Shown here: one piece after another, positions 1 to 6,175 of the stretch
Layout of the letters: each line of letters opens with the position of its first letter
Numbering within the stretch: the first letter of the stretch is position 1
DNA from: Candidatus Tenderia sp.
GTDB taxonomy: Bacteria; Pseudomonadota; Gammaproteobacteria; Tenderiales; Tenderiaceae
DNA: 6,352 nt
Assembly: GCA_030148045.1 (NCBI GenBank)
Contig: JASBUE010000266.1
Location: forward strand, 1-6,352
Direction: 5' to 3'
The notes under the pieces: generated by a model
What the model was told of the DNA's origin: nothing
What the model saw: only the letters and a program-made list of their open reading frames with translations
Databases searched by the model: none
Position numbers and translations under genes: made by a program

Positions 1-1133
1 TTCCCGGCGCCACCGCCGTGAAGCAGGCCGACTTTACCATCCATGACGGCGAGTTTTTCATCCTGGTGGGGCCGTCGGGCTGCGGCAAATCCACGCTGCT
101 GAATATGATCGTGGGGTTGGAAGATGTCAGCGAGGGGGAGATCCGCGTGGACGGCGAGCGGGTCGACGATCTCGATCCCAAGGATCGTAACATGGCGATG
201 GTGTTTCAGAGCTATGCCATCTATCCGCATATGAGCGTGCGCGACAACATGGCCTTTCCCCTCAAACTGGCCAGGCTGCCGAAGGATGAGATTCACGAGC
301 GTGTGAACAAGGCGGCCGGAATTTTGGAGATCGAGACGTTGCTCGATCGCAAACCAGCCGCGCTTTCCGGTGGCCAGCGCCAGCGTGTGGCCATGGGGCG
401 CGCCATCGTGCGCGAACCCAAGGTGTTTTTGCTCGACGAGCCGCTTTCCAATCTCGATGCCAAGTTGCGGGTGCAGATGCGCACCGAGATCGCCCGGCTG
501 CAACGCCGACTCGGCACCACCACCGTTTACGTCACCCATGACCAGGCCGAGGCCATGACCCTGGGCGACCGCATTGCGGTGTTGCGTAAAGGCGAGGTGT
601 TGCAGCTCGGCACGCCACGTGAGCTTTACGAATCCCCCGCCAGCCTGTTCGTGGCCGGTTTCATCGGCTCGCCGGGTATGAATTTTCTTCCGGCCCGCCG
701 CCAGGCTGGACGGCTTGAGCTGCCGCTCGGCTCGCTCGAATTGTCCGGTGAAAGATACGAACGCCTGGCTGGCGCCGAGGGTCCGTTGGTGGCAGGCTTC
801 CGGCCCGAACATTTGCAGCCGGCCGAGGGGGCGAGAGGGGAAGGTCTTTGCTTCGAGGCCCGGGCCGAGGTGATCGAGTGGCTGGGTGCCGACCTCTTCG
901 TGTACGTGGATGTGGCGCTGACAGGTTTCGGGGAGGTGATGCCTCCCGAGGACCTGGAGATCGAAATCGGTGACGGGCCCCGTCATTCGCTGGTTGCCCG
1001 TATCGACCCGGCCCGCGGAGTGACAGAGGGCGATGTTTTGCGTTTGTGCCTCAATCCCGAGCGGCTCCAGCTGTTTGATGCCGGAACCGGAAAAAATCTT
1101 ACCCTGGATGATGGCCGGGCGCGCTCGGAATAG
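1..1133 (+). CDS. ABC transporter ATP-binding protein, CUT1 (UgpC/MalK-like) family, 5'-truncated
   Basis: This is the cytoplasmic ATPase of a carbohydrate or glycerol-phosphate-type ABC importer. The frame is open to the left edge and reads PGATAV just before the GTG at 18, matching the usual start of this family a few residues before the first beta strand. The GTG is therefore probably an internal valine, and the true start lies outside the window. Counting that Val as residue 1, the Walker A motif GPSGCGKST is at 18-26, the Q-loop Gln at 64, the signature LSGGQ at 116-120, Walker B LLDEP with Asp140/Glu141, the D-loop SNLDAKL at 144-150 and the switch His at 174. After GSPGMN (218-222) comes a C-terminal OB/TOBE regulatory domain with FRPEHL at 261-266, typical of UgpC/MalK/MsmX proteins. 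The substrate cannot be told, because the permease and binding-protein genes are not in view. All nucleotide-binding motifs are intact. The gene ends at a TAG. Confidence 0.93.
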   Translation, partial: PGATAVKQADFTIHDGEFFILVGPSGCGKSTLLNMIVGLEDVSEGEIRVDGERVDDLDPKDRNMAMVFQSYAIYPHMSVRDNMAFPLKLARLPKDEIHERVNKAAGILEIETLLDRKPAALSGGQRQRVAMGRAIVREPKVFLLDEPLSNLDAKLRVQMRTEIARLQRRLGTTTVYVTHDQAEAMTLGDRIAVLRKGEVLQLGTPRELYESPASLFVAGFIGSPGMNFLPARRQAGRLELPLGSLELSGERYERLAGAEGPLVAGFRPEHLQPAEGARGEGLCFEARAEVIEWLGADLFVYVDVALTGFGEVMPPEDLEIEIGDGPRHSLVARIDPARGVTEGDVLRLCLNPERLQLFDAGTGKNLTLDDGRARSE

Positions 1134-1200
1134 AAGCCTTATCCAAATTCTCCCTTCTCTGACACCCGGTAAATCCTTGGGAAAAACAGCAATCGTCTTT

Positions 1201-1229
1201 TTGACACGGTTTGACCGGGGTTTTATCGA
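1201..1229 (+). promoter_or_regulatory. Possible sigma-70-type promoter
   Basis: A perfect -35 hexamer TTGACA (1201-1206) is followed 17 bases later by TATCGA (1224-1229), a poor -10 match at 3 of 6 positions. If used, transcription would run into the palindrome and give the downstream c-di-GMP gene a leader of more than 300 nt. This is a by-eye match only and the -10 is weak. Confidence 0.2.
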
Positions 1230-1254
1230 GGCGCCTGATTATTACTCCGAACGC

Positions 1255-1360
1255 AACTTGCCCGACACGCCTGTGCGGGACACGCTGTAAATACATACCT
1301 GTACGCTCGACGGCCGCGTCCATGCGGCCGACGGTCCCGCACAGGCGTGTCGGGCAACTT
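1255..1360. repeat. 106-bp nested inverted repeat (REP-doublet / MITE-like intergenic element)
   Basis: Two 27-nt arms (1255-1281 and 1334-1360) are inverse complements at 26 of 27 positions, and 24 bp (1258-1281 with 1334-1357) are perfect. The 52-bp centre contains a second hairpin, CGGCCGC (1311-1317) and GCGGCCG (1324-1330) around the loop GTCCAT. Each outer arm can also fold alone: CCCG-a-CAC, loop GCCT, GTGCGGG. Two head-to-head foldable units in an intergenic gap is the plan of REP doublets (REPIN/BIME) found in gammaproteobacteria. A 7-bp direct repeat, GCAACTT, sits at 1253-1259 and 1354-1360 and could instead be a target duplication of a tiny non-autonomous element. No transposase is present. 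In RNA it would form a long stable stem. Confidence 0.85.
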
Positions 1361-1480
1361 ATGAACCCCTTGGTAACAGGTGTTCCGAGGCTTCAGTATG
1401 GGCCGGGCGATCCGATAATTAAGGGTACAGACCTGACCGGAATTTCTCACCAGCTTCCTCCTACCCCAAAAAGGGCACGA

Positions 1481-1502
1481 GTGCGACGGCTTCAGGTCGC
1501 AC
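1481..1502 (+). repeat. Perfect 7-bp hairpin in the leader
   Basis: GTGCGAC (1481-1487) and GTCGCAC (1496-1502) form a perfect stem around an 8-nt loop. No T tract follows, so it is not an intrinsic terminator. A smaller stem, TTCG-TGA-CGAA (1514-1524), comes next. They lie 70 to 95 bases before the ATG at 1575. They could be a leader RNA structure or an operator, or could be chance. Confidence 0.35.
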
Positions 1503-1574
1503 ACTTGAAACGCTTCGTGACGAACCCCCGGCGAGAATGCGGGTTGGATAATTGCTTGGTAGTAGGGATACCCG

Positions 1575-1682
1575 ATGAGTAGTTTCAAATCTGAAAAGAC
1601 GCTCAATCAAAGGGAGGAGCAATGTTATTTCCGGGATATGGAGCGTATCGCCGCCGTGCTGTGCGCAGGCGGCGATATCTAG
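1575..1682 (+). pseudogene. N-terminal segment of the c-di-GMP protein, cut off by an in-frame TAG
   Basis: From ATG 1575 the frame reads MSSFKSEKTLNQREEQCYFR, then DMERIAAVLCAGGDI, and stops at TAG 1680-1682 (codon 36). The same frame then continues ETIQALISALLDIFDADRAW into the annotated protein. The joined text, an amphipathic helix followed by a LLDIFDADRAWLL strand, is how a GAF domain of this kind begins, so this segment and the downstream CDS look like one gene. A stop at 1563-1565 leaves ATG 1575 as the only ATG that could start the frame before Met at 1638. TAGGGA, 7 to 12 bases upstream, could be a weak ribosome site. The TAG could have arisen by one base change from GAG or CAG, or could be a sequencing error. 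A 35-residue product would have no function of its own that I recognise. Confidence 0.6.
1613..1624 (+). promoter_or_regulatory. Strong Shine-Dalgarno-like sequence with out-of-frame ATG
   Basis: GGAGGAG at 1613-1619 lies 2 to 4 bases before an ATG at 1622. It is the best ribosome-site match in this region. The ATG is not in frame with the GAF protein: it opens a 34-codon Arg-rich frame ending at TGA 1724-1726, just past the TTG at 1710. It may be chance within the coding segment (it encodes part of REEQ), or it could load ribosomes that reinitiate near 1710. Confidence 0.2.
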
Positions 1683-1709
1683 GAGACCATCCAGGCGCTC
1701 ATCTCGGCA

Positions 1710-4700
1710 TTGCTGGATATATTTGACGCCGATCGGGCTTGGTTGCTGACGCCCTGCGATCCGGATACCGAGACCTGGCGCGTGCCATTTGAAGTGACCA
1801 CGGCAGACTATCCGGGGGCATTCGCCACCGGCCATGAAATCCCCAACGATGCCGCCGCCGCGGAGCTCTTCACCGCCACCCTGACCAATGAAAACCCCTT
1901 GATTGTCACATTCGATCCCCGGGCGGATGGCGCGCCTGAATGGGTGCGCCGGTTTCGGATCCGGTCGCAGATGTGCATGGCCTTGCACCTGAGCAATGAT
2001 AGGCCCTGGCTCATCGGCTTGCATTATTGCCGTGACAGCCGCAATTGGACCGCGGCGGAGCAGCACCTGTTCCGCGCCATCGGGCAGCGCATGACGGAGA
2101 TTCTGGACCGTATGCTGCTGACCCGCCACCTGCAACGGGATGTGGAGCGACGCAAGCAAGTAGAAGAGACACTGCGCCACCGCGTCGCCATGGAACAACT
2201 GGTCGCCGGTATCGCCGGACGTCTGGTCGGCGTCTCCGCTGAAACCATGAATGAAGAGATCGAAACGATATTGGGGATGTTGGGGGAGTTCGCCGGCGTG
2301 GACCGCAGTTATCTATTCCAGATCGGTGCGGATGGACGCTCCATGCGCAAGAGCCATGAATGGTGTGCCGGCGTGATCGCACCGCAGATCGATGAGCTTC
2401 AGGAATTGCCGGCCCGTGAATTCGCCTGGGCGATTGACCGACTTCGCAGTGGAAAAACGCTGAATATTCCCGCCGTAACCGCGTTGCCTGATTCGGAAGA
2501 GGCGCTGCGACGGATCCTCAACGAGGGCGGTATTCGCTCGCTGGTCAACGTGCCGCTCCATGCGGCAGGTAGACTGATTGGTTGTCTCGGTTTTGATGCC
2601 GTGCGTACCGAAAAGCAATGGGCCGAGGAGGATGTCGTCCTGCTCGAAACCGTGGCCGCGCTGCTGAGCGGTGCACTGGTCCGGCGTGATTCTGAAATGG
2701 CGCTGCGCCGCAGCGAGGCCGGGCTTGCCACCGCCCAACAAGTTGCCCGGCTGGGGAGCTGGGAACTTGATCTGGAGAAAGATGAACTGTGCTGGTCGGA
2801 CCAGGTCTACCGCATCTTCGAGATCGATCCGGGCCGTTTTGATGCCACCTACGAGGCGTTTATCAACACCGTGCATCCTGATGACCGTGCCATCGTGGAT
2901 CAAGCCTTCGGCGCTGCCCTTGGCAGTGGTGCCCCTTACGATATTGTCCACCGTTTGTTGCTGCCGGACGGACGGATCAAGTATGTGCACGAGATGTGCG
3001 AGTTTGAATTCGATGCCGCTAACAGGCCGCGGCGCGCCATTGGTGTCGTGCATGACGTGACCAAGCAGTATCAGGCCGACCTGCTCTCGGCGCGACTGGG
3101 ACGTATCCTGGAACATTCCTGGAACGAGATCTGCACTTTTGATGCGGAGACCCTGCGTTTGGTCGAAGTGAGTGACGGCGCCTGCCGCAATCTCGGTTAT
3201 ACGCAGGATGAGTTGCGACGATTGACCATGCTCGACCTTCTGCCTGAATTTACCCAGAGACAGTTCGAGACCCTGGCCAAACCATTGCGTCACGGTGAGG
3301 AACGGCAGGTGACGCTGGAGGCCAGACAACGGCGCAAGGACGGCAGCCGTTATCCCGTCGAGGTGCGCCTGCAGCTCTCCAGCACGGAGCGGCCGCCGGT
3401 GTTTATCGCCATCAGCCAGGATATCAGTGAGCGCAAACGTTATATTGCCGAGCTGGAGCACAAGTCGCTCTACGATGTGCTTACCGAGCTGCCCAACCGG
3501 ACCCTGCTGCAGGACCGCCTGCAACAGGCACTCAAGGCGATGCGCCGCATGGCGCAGCCGCTGGCCGTGCTGGTCATCGATGTGATGCGCCTGAAAGAGG
3601 TCAATGATATCCTGGGACACCGCAACGGTGACCGGGTGCTGCAGGAAGTGGCGCAGCGGCTGCAGACGACCATTCGCGAGTCCGATACTCTGGCGCGTCT
3701 GGGCGGTGATGAGTTCGCCATCGTCCTGCCGACCATGGATGTGGAGCATGCGGTGATCGCGGCGAACAAGATCGGTGAGGTGTTCGAAGCGCCGATTGAT
3801 ATTGACGAGACCCCTCTGGGAATGGACATCGCGCTTGGCATCGCCATCTATCCGGATCATGGTGATGCGCCCAATGTCCTATTACAGCACGCCGATATCG
3901 CCATGCGCGTGGCCAAAAACGAGAACACCGGCTTTGTCATTTACGATCCCGAGGATGATCCCTTCAGCCAGCGCCGTTTACGGCTGCACGGCGAGTTGCG
4001 CCAGGCCATCGGCGACAACGCACTCATGCTCCACTACCAACCCAAGATCGACATCGCCAGCGGTCGTGTCACCAGCGTTGAGGCGTTGGCGCGCTGGCCG
4101 CATCCAAGGGAAACCATGATCGCGCCAAAGGAATTCATGCCCATGGTGGAACAGTCGGGTCTGATTCGTCCCTTCACCCTCTGGGTGCTGGAACGGGCCA
4201 TCGATCAGTGTCGTGATTGGAACAGGCGCGGCATCGGGTTGAGCATTGCAGTTAACATCTCTACCCGCAATCTGCTCGACCCTGCCCTGACCGATAGCAT
4301 TGCCCGCCTGCTGGACAAATACGCTGTCCCGCCTGCATGCATAATACTGGAGATCACCGAATCGGCGGTAATGTCGTGGGCCGAAAATGCGCTGAAGGTG
4401 CTGGGCCGTTTACATGGCATGGGTTTGCGTATCGCCATCGACGACTTCGGCACAGGCTATTCATCCCTGGCCTATCTGAAACGGATGCCGGTGGATGAAT
4501 TGAAAATCGATGCCTCGCTGGTCTCCGATATCGTCGCCAGTGAAAATGACGCGGTCATCGTGCGCTCCACCATCGATCTGGCTCACAATCTGGGATTGAA
4601 GGTGGTGGCCGAAGGTGTCGAATCCAAGGAGGTTCTGGTGCTGCTAGGGATAATGAACTGTGACATCGCCCAGGGCTACTTCTTCAGTCATCCGCTGTCC

Positions 4701-4757
4701 GCGGACGGACTGGAGCGCTGGATGGCGGAGTCCCCCTGGGCCGCCAACACCCCGTAG
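1710..4757 (+). CDS. GAF-GAF-PAS-PAS-GGDEF-EAL cyclic-di-GMP signalling protein (probable phosphodiesterase), N-terminus interrupted
   Basis: This multi-sensor protein makes or breaks cyclic-di-GMP in the cytoplasm; no membrane segment or signal peptide is visible. Numbering from TTG 1710, the rest of GAF 1 covers about 1-135, a helical linker 136-160, GAF 2 about 160-325, PAS 1 about 335-452 (PAS_3-like, with HPDD and LLPDGR), PAS 2 about 460-575, GGDEF about 585-745 and EAL about 765-1010. GGDEF is intact at 665-669, with an RESD inhibitory site (Arg656, Asp659), Asn632 and Asp641. The metal loop reads DVMRLK (624-629) where DxDxFK is usual, so Met replaces the second Asp. The EAL domain keeps all expected catalytic residues: E791 (EAL 791-793), N849, E881, D911/D912 (DDFGTGYSSL), K932, E968 and Q988. 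Phosphodiesterase activity is therefore likely, while cyclase activity is doubtful. The TTG has no visible ribosome site. The natural gene probably began at 1575 (1060 codons) and is broken by TAG 1680-1682. It ends 8 bp from the convergent tesA. Confidence 0.9.
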   Translation: MLDIFDADRAWLLTPCDPDTETWRVPFEVTTADYPGAFATGHEIPNDAAAAELFTATLTNENPLIVTFDPRADGAPEWVRRFRIRSQMCMALHLSNDRPWLIGLHYCRDSRNWTAAEQHLFRAIGQRMTEILDRMLLTRHLQRDVERRKQVEETLRHRVAMEQLVAGIAGRLVGVSAETMNEEIETILGMLGEFAGVDRSYLFQIGADGRSMRKSHEWCAGVIAPQIDELQELPAREFAWAIDRLRSGKTLNIPAVTALPDSEEALRRILNEGGIRSLVNVPLHAAGRLIGCLGFDAVRTEKQWAEEDVVLLETVAALLSGALVRRDSEMALRRSEAGLATAQQVARLGSWELDLEKDELCWSDQVYRIFEIDPGRFDATYEAFINTVHPDDRAIVDQAFGAALGSGAPYDIVHRLLLPDGRIKYVHEMCEFEFDAANRPRRAIGVVHDVTKQYQADLLSARLGRILEHSWNEICTFDAETLRLVEVSDGACRNLGYTQDELRRLTMLDLLPEFTQRQFETLAKPLRHGEERQVTLEARQRRKDGSRYPVEVRLQLSSTERPPVFIAISQDISERKRYIAELEHKSLYDVLTELPNRTLLQDRLQQALKAMRRMAQPLAVLVIDVMRLKEVNDILGHRNGDRVLQEVAQRLQTTIRESDTLARLGGDEFAIVLPTMDVEHAVIAANKIGEVFEAPIDIDETPLGMDIALGIAIYPDHGDAPNVLLQHADIAMRVAKNENTGFVIYDPEDDPFSQRRLRLHGELRQAIGDNALMLHYQPKIDIASGRVTSVEALARWPHPRETMIAPKEFMPMVEQSGLIRPFTLWVLERAIDQCRDWNRRGIGLSIAVNISTRNLLDPALTDSIARLLDKYAVPPACIILEITESAVMSWAENALKVLGRLHGMGLRIAIDDFGTGYSSLAYLKRMPVDELKIDASLVSDIVASENDAVIVRSTIDLAHNLGLKVVAEGVESKEVLVLLGIMNCDIAQGYFFSHPLSADGLERWMAESPWAANTP

Positions 4758-4765
4758 CCGTGGCA

Positions 4766-5377
4766 CTAAAGCAGCCGTTTAAGCCCGTCCCAGACATTGT
4801 CCAGTAACCGGTCCTGTGCCGCGGCCGTCGGATGCAGGCCGTCCGCCTGAAACCAGGCCCGGTTTTCACCGATGCCCTGGAGCAGAAACGGCACCAAGGC
4901 GACGCCTTCTTCCTCGGCCAGTTGTGCATAAACATCTTGGAATAAACGGGTGTAGGCAGGGCCGTAGTTGGGCGGCAGCTGCATGCCCACCAGTAGCACC
5001 GCGGCTCCCTGGGCGCGTGTGAGTTCGATCATTTGCTTCAGGTTGGCGCGCATGTCGGCCAGTGACAGGCCGCGCAGTCCGTCGTTGGCGCCCAGTTCCA
5101 GAATCACGATATCGGGATCATGTTGTTGCAGCAGCGCGGGCAGGCGCGAGAGCCCGCCGGCGGTGGTTTCGCCGCTGATGCTGGTATTGATGACCTCGTG
5201 GTCGTCGCCGTTTTGTTGCAGGCGTTTTTGCAGCAGCGTCACCCAACCCTGGGCTTCATCGATGCCGAAGGCGGCGCTGAGACTGTCGCCCAGTACCAGG
5301 ATTTTATGTTCGTCGGCCTGGGTCGGTCCGCCCCAGCAGAGCACCACAAGCAGCAGCGTAAAGACAACTTTTCTCAT
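4766..5377 (-). CDS. tesA: Periplasmic SGNH-family esterase / lysophospholipase, TesA type
   Basis: This is a secreted GDSL hydrolase of 203 residues, the normal size for TesA, which hydrolyses acyl thioesters, lysophospholipids and aryl esters in the periplasm. The start at 5377 (MRKVVFTLLLVVLCWGG) was chosen because it gives a clean signal peptide, with likely cleavage after TQA (residue 21). An upstream ATG at 5494 would bury that signal behind 39 unrelated residues. All SGNH blocks are present: GDSL at 30-33 with nucleophile Ser32, Gly69 in SISGETT, GAND at 96-99 with Asn98, and DGLHP at 179-183 giving Asp179 and His182. No strong ribosome site is seen before 5377. It is divergent from ybbA across a 123-bp gap, as in E. 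coli, and convergent with the c-di-GMP gene with an 8-bp gap and no obvious terminator. The exact substrate range cannot be read from sequence. Confidence 0.93.
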   Translation of the reverse strand: MRKVVFTLLLVVLCWGGPTQADEHKILVLGDSLSAAFGIDEAQGWVTLLQKRLQQNGDDHEVINTSISGETTAGGLSRLPALLQQHDPDIVILELGANDGLRGLSLADMRANLKQMIELTRAQGAAVLLVGMQLPPNYGPAYTRLFQDVYAQLAEEEGVALVPFLLQGIGENRAWFQADGLHPTAAAQDRLLDNVWDGLKRLL

Positions 5378-5421
5378 GGCATTATTATGCCCGATCTTGT
5401 TTAGGCTACCCAGGACGCGGA

Positions 5422-5450
5422 TTGAATCATCTGCCATTATCATGTCTAAC
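5422..5450 (+). promoter_or_regulatory. Candidate sigma-70 promoter for ybbA-ybbP
   Basis: TTGAAT (5422-5427), a 17-base spacer and TCTAAC (5445-5450) match the -35 and -10 consensus at 4 of 6 positions each. The pair is correctly placed in the divergent tesA-ybbA gap, about 50 bases before the ybbA ATG. No comparably good pair was found for tesA on the opposite strand; CATAAT, just before its ATG, lacks a -35 at the right distance. Confidence 0.4.
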
Positions 5451-5500
5451 TTCAAGGAAACGCGCACTTCCAACAACAATAAAGGATATACCAACCAAGT

Positions 5501-6175
5501 ATGGCCGATGTATTGACAGTCCAGGCACTGGGCAAACGCGTCCGCAGCCCAGAGGGTGAACTTAATCTATTGCATGATGTTTCACTTTCCATCTCGGCGG
5601 GAGAATCGGTCGCTGTAGTGGGGGCCTCCGGGGCGGGTAAATCCACCTTGCTGGGCTTGCTGGCCGGACTGGATACCCCCACGGCGGGTCGGGTGATGGT
5701 CGACGGCGAGGATCTGTTTGCCCTGGACGAGGATCAGCGCGCCCAGCTCAGATCGGAGAAGGTGGGCTTCGTCTTTCAGGCCTTTCAATTGTTGCCCAAC
5801 CTGACCGCCCTGGAGAACGTCATGCTGCCCATGGAGCTGGCCGGCAGGCATGATGCCGCCGGGGTGGCAAGGCAGGTATTGGAGCGCGTCGGGCTCGGAG
5901 CGCGCACCGGTCATTATCCCAAACAGCTTTCCGGCGGCGAGCAGCAACGCGTCGCCATCGCCCGCGCCTTTGCTCCCAAACCGAGATTGCTGTTTGCCGA
6001 CGAACCCACCGGCAATCTGGATCGCAAGACCGGCGCGCGCATTATCGACCTGCTGTTTGAGCTCAATGCCGAGCAGGGCACCACCCTGGTGCTGGTGACC
6101 CACGATCCAAGCCTGGCCCGGCGCTGTGATCGTCAGCTGGAGCTGGAAGACGGCCGTTTAAAGGTCGAGGTATGA
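5501..6175 (+). CDS. ybbA: ABC transporter ATP-binding protein, YbbA/LolD/MacB type
   Basis: This is the cytoplasmic ATPase of a type VII (MacB/LolCDE-like) ABC system, which couples ATP hydrolysis to mechanical movement of a large periplasmic permease rather than to bulk import. It has 224 residues, normal for the family. Motifs seen: Walker A GASGAGKST at 41-49, Q-loop Gln93 in VFQAFQLLP, signature LSGGE at 143-147, Walker B LLFADEPTGNLD with Asp167/Glu168, and His201 in VTHD. FADEPTGNLD and the shared neighbourhood with tesA and a ybbP-like permease favour YbbA over LolD, which normally sits with lolC and lolE. AAAGGA at 5481-5486 is a possible ribosome site but lies 14 bases from the ATG, longer than ideal. 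The stop overlaps the next gene's start (ATGA), which indicates translational coupling. The physiological substrate of YbbAP-type transporters is not evident from sequence. Confidence 0.93.
   Translation: MADVLTVQALGKRVRSPEGELNLLHDVSLSISAGESVAVVGASGAGKSTLLGLLAGLDTPTAGRVMVDGEDLFALDEDQRAQLRSEKVGFVFQAFQLLPNLTALENVMLPMELAGRHDAAGVARQVLERVGLGARTGHYPKQLSGGEQQRVAIARAFAPKPRLLFADEPTGNLDRKTGARIIDLLFELNAEQGTTLVLVTHDPSLARRCDRQLELEDGRLKVEV

Larger units (their letters stand above)
1134..1574. other. Non-coding intergenic region upstream of the c-di-GMP gene
   Basis: About 440 bases with no convincing gene. Frames open on both strands here (for example about 1211-1582 forward and 1223-1606 reverse) run straight through the palindrome, have Arg/Pro-rich unfamiliar translations and lack a ribosome site, so I do not treat them as genes. 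The region holds a weak promoter-like pair at 1201-1229, the nested inverted repeat at 1255-1360, and short hairpins further down, including one at 1481-1502. No clear intrinsic terminator (stem followed by a T run) follows the ABC gene. The nearest candidate, CGGT-TTG-ACCG at 1207-1217, is too weak to call. I looked for a c-di-GMP (GEMM) riboswitch in front of the c-di-GMP gene and did not recognise one. Confidence 0.7.

Noticed and set aside
18..20. GTG at 18 as the start of the ABC ATPase
   Set aside because: The frame is open to the left edge and encodes PGATAV, a family-typical stretch before this point, so the GTG is most likely an internal valine.
1361..1574. c-di-GMP (GEMM-type) riboswitch in front of the c-di-GMP gene
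   Set aside because: I could not find the expected conserved core or the paired helices; only unrelated small hairpins are visible.
1211..1606. Opposite-strand open frames of about 120 codons across the intergenic gap
   Set aside because: They cross the palindrome in both directions, have no ribosome site and give unfamiliar Arg/Pro-rich translations; their openness follows from the repeat.
1680..1682. TAG as a reassigned sense codon (for example pyrrolysine)
   Set aside because: Three of the four stop codons seen in the window are TAG at plausible protein ends, and GAF domains are not known to need such a residue.
2313..3860. 515-codon reverse-strand open frame inside the c-di-GMP gene
   Set aside because: It is a shadow of the GAF/PAS/GGDEF coding frame, which has clear domains; the reverse translation shows no recognisable motif.
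5378..5494. Upstream start for tesA at 5494
   Set aside because: It would add 39 residues in front of a clear signal peptide and overlap the likely ybbA promoter.
5442..5516. 24-codon frame (MSNFKETRTSNNNKGYTNQV...) overlapping the ybbA start
   Set aside because: It has no ribosome site, overlaps the best promoter candidate, and is short enough to be chance; coupling to ybbA cannot be supported.
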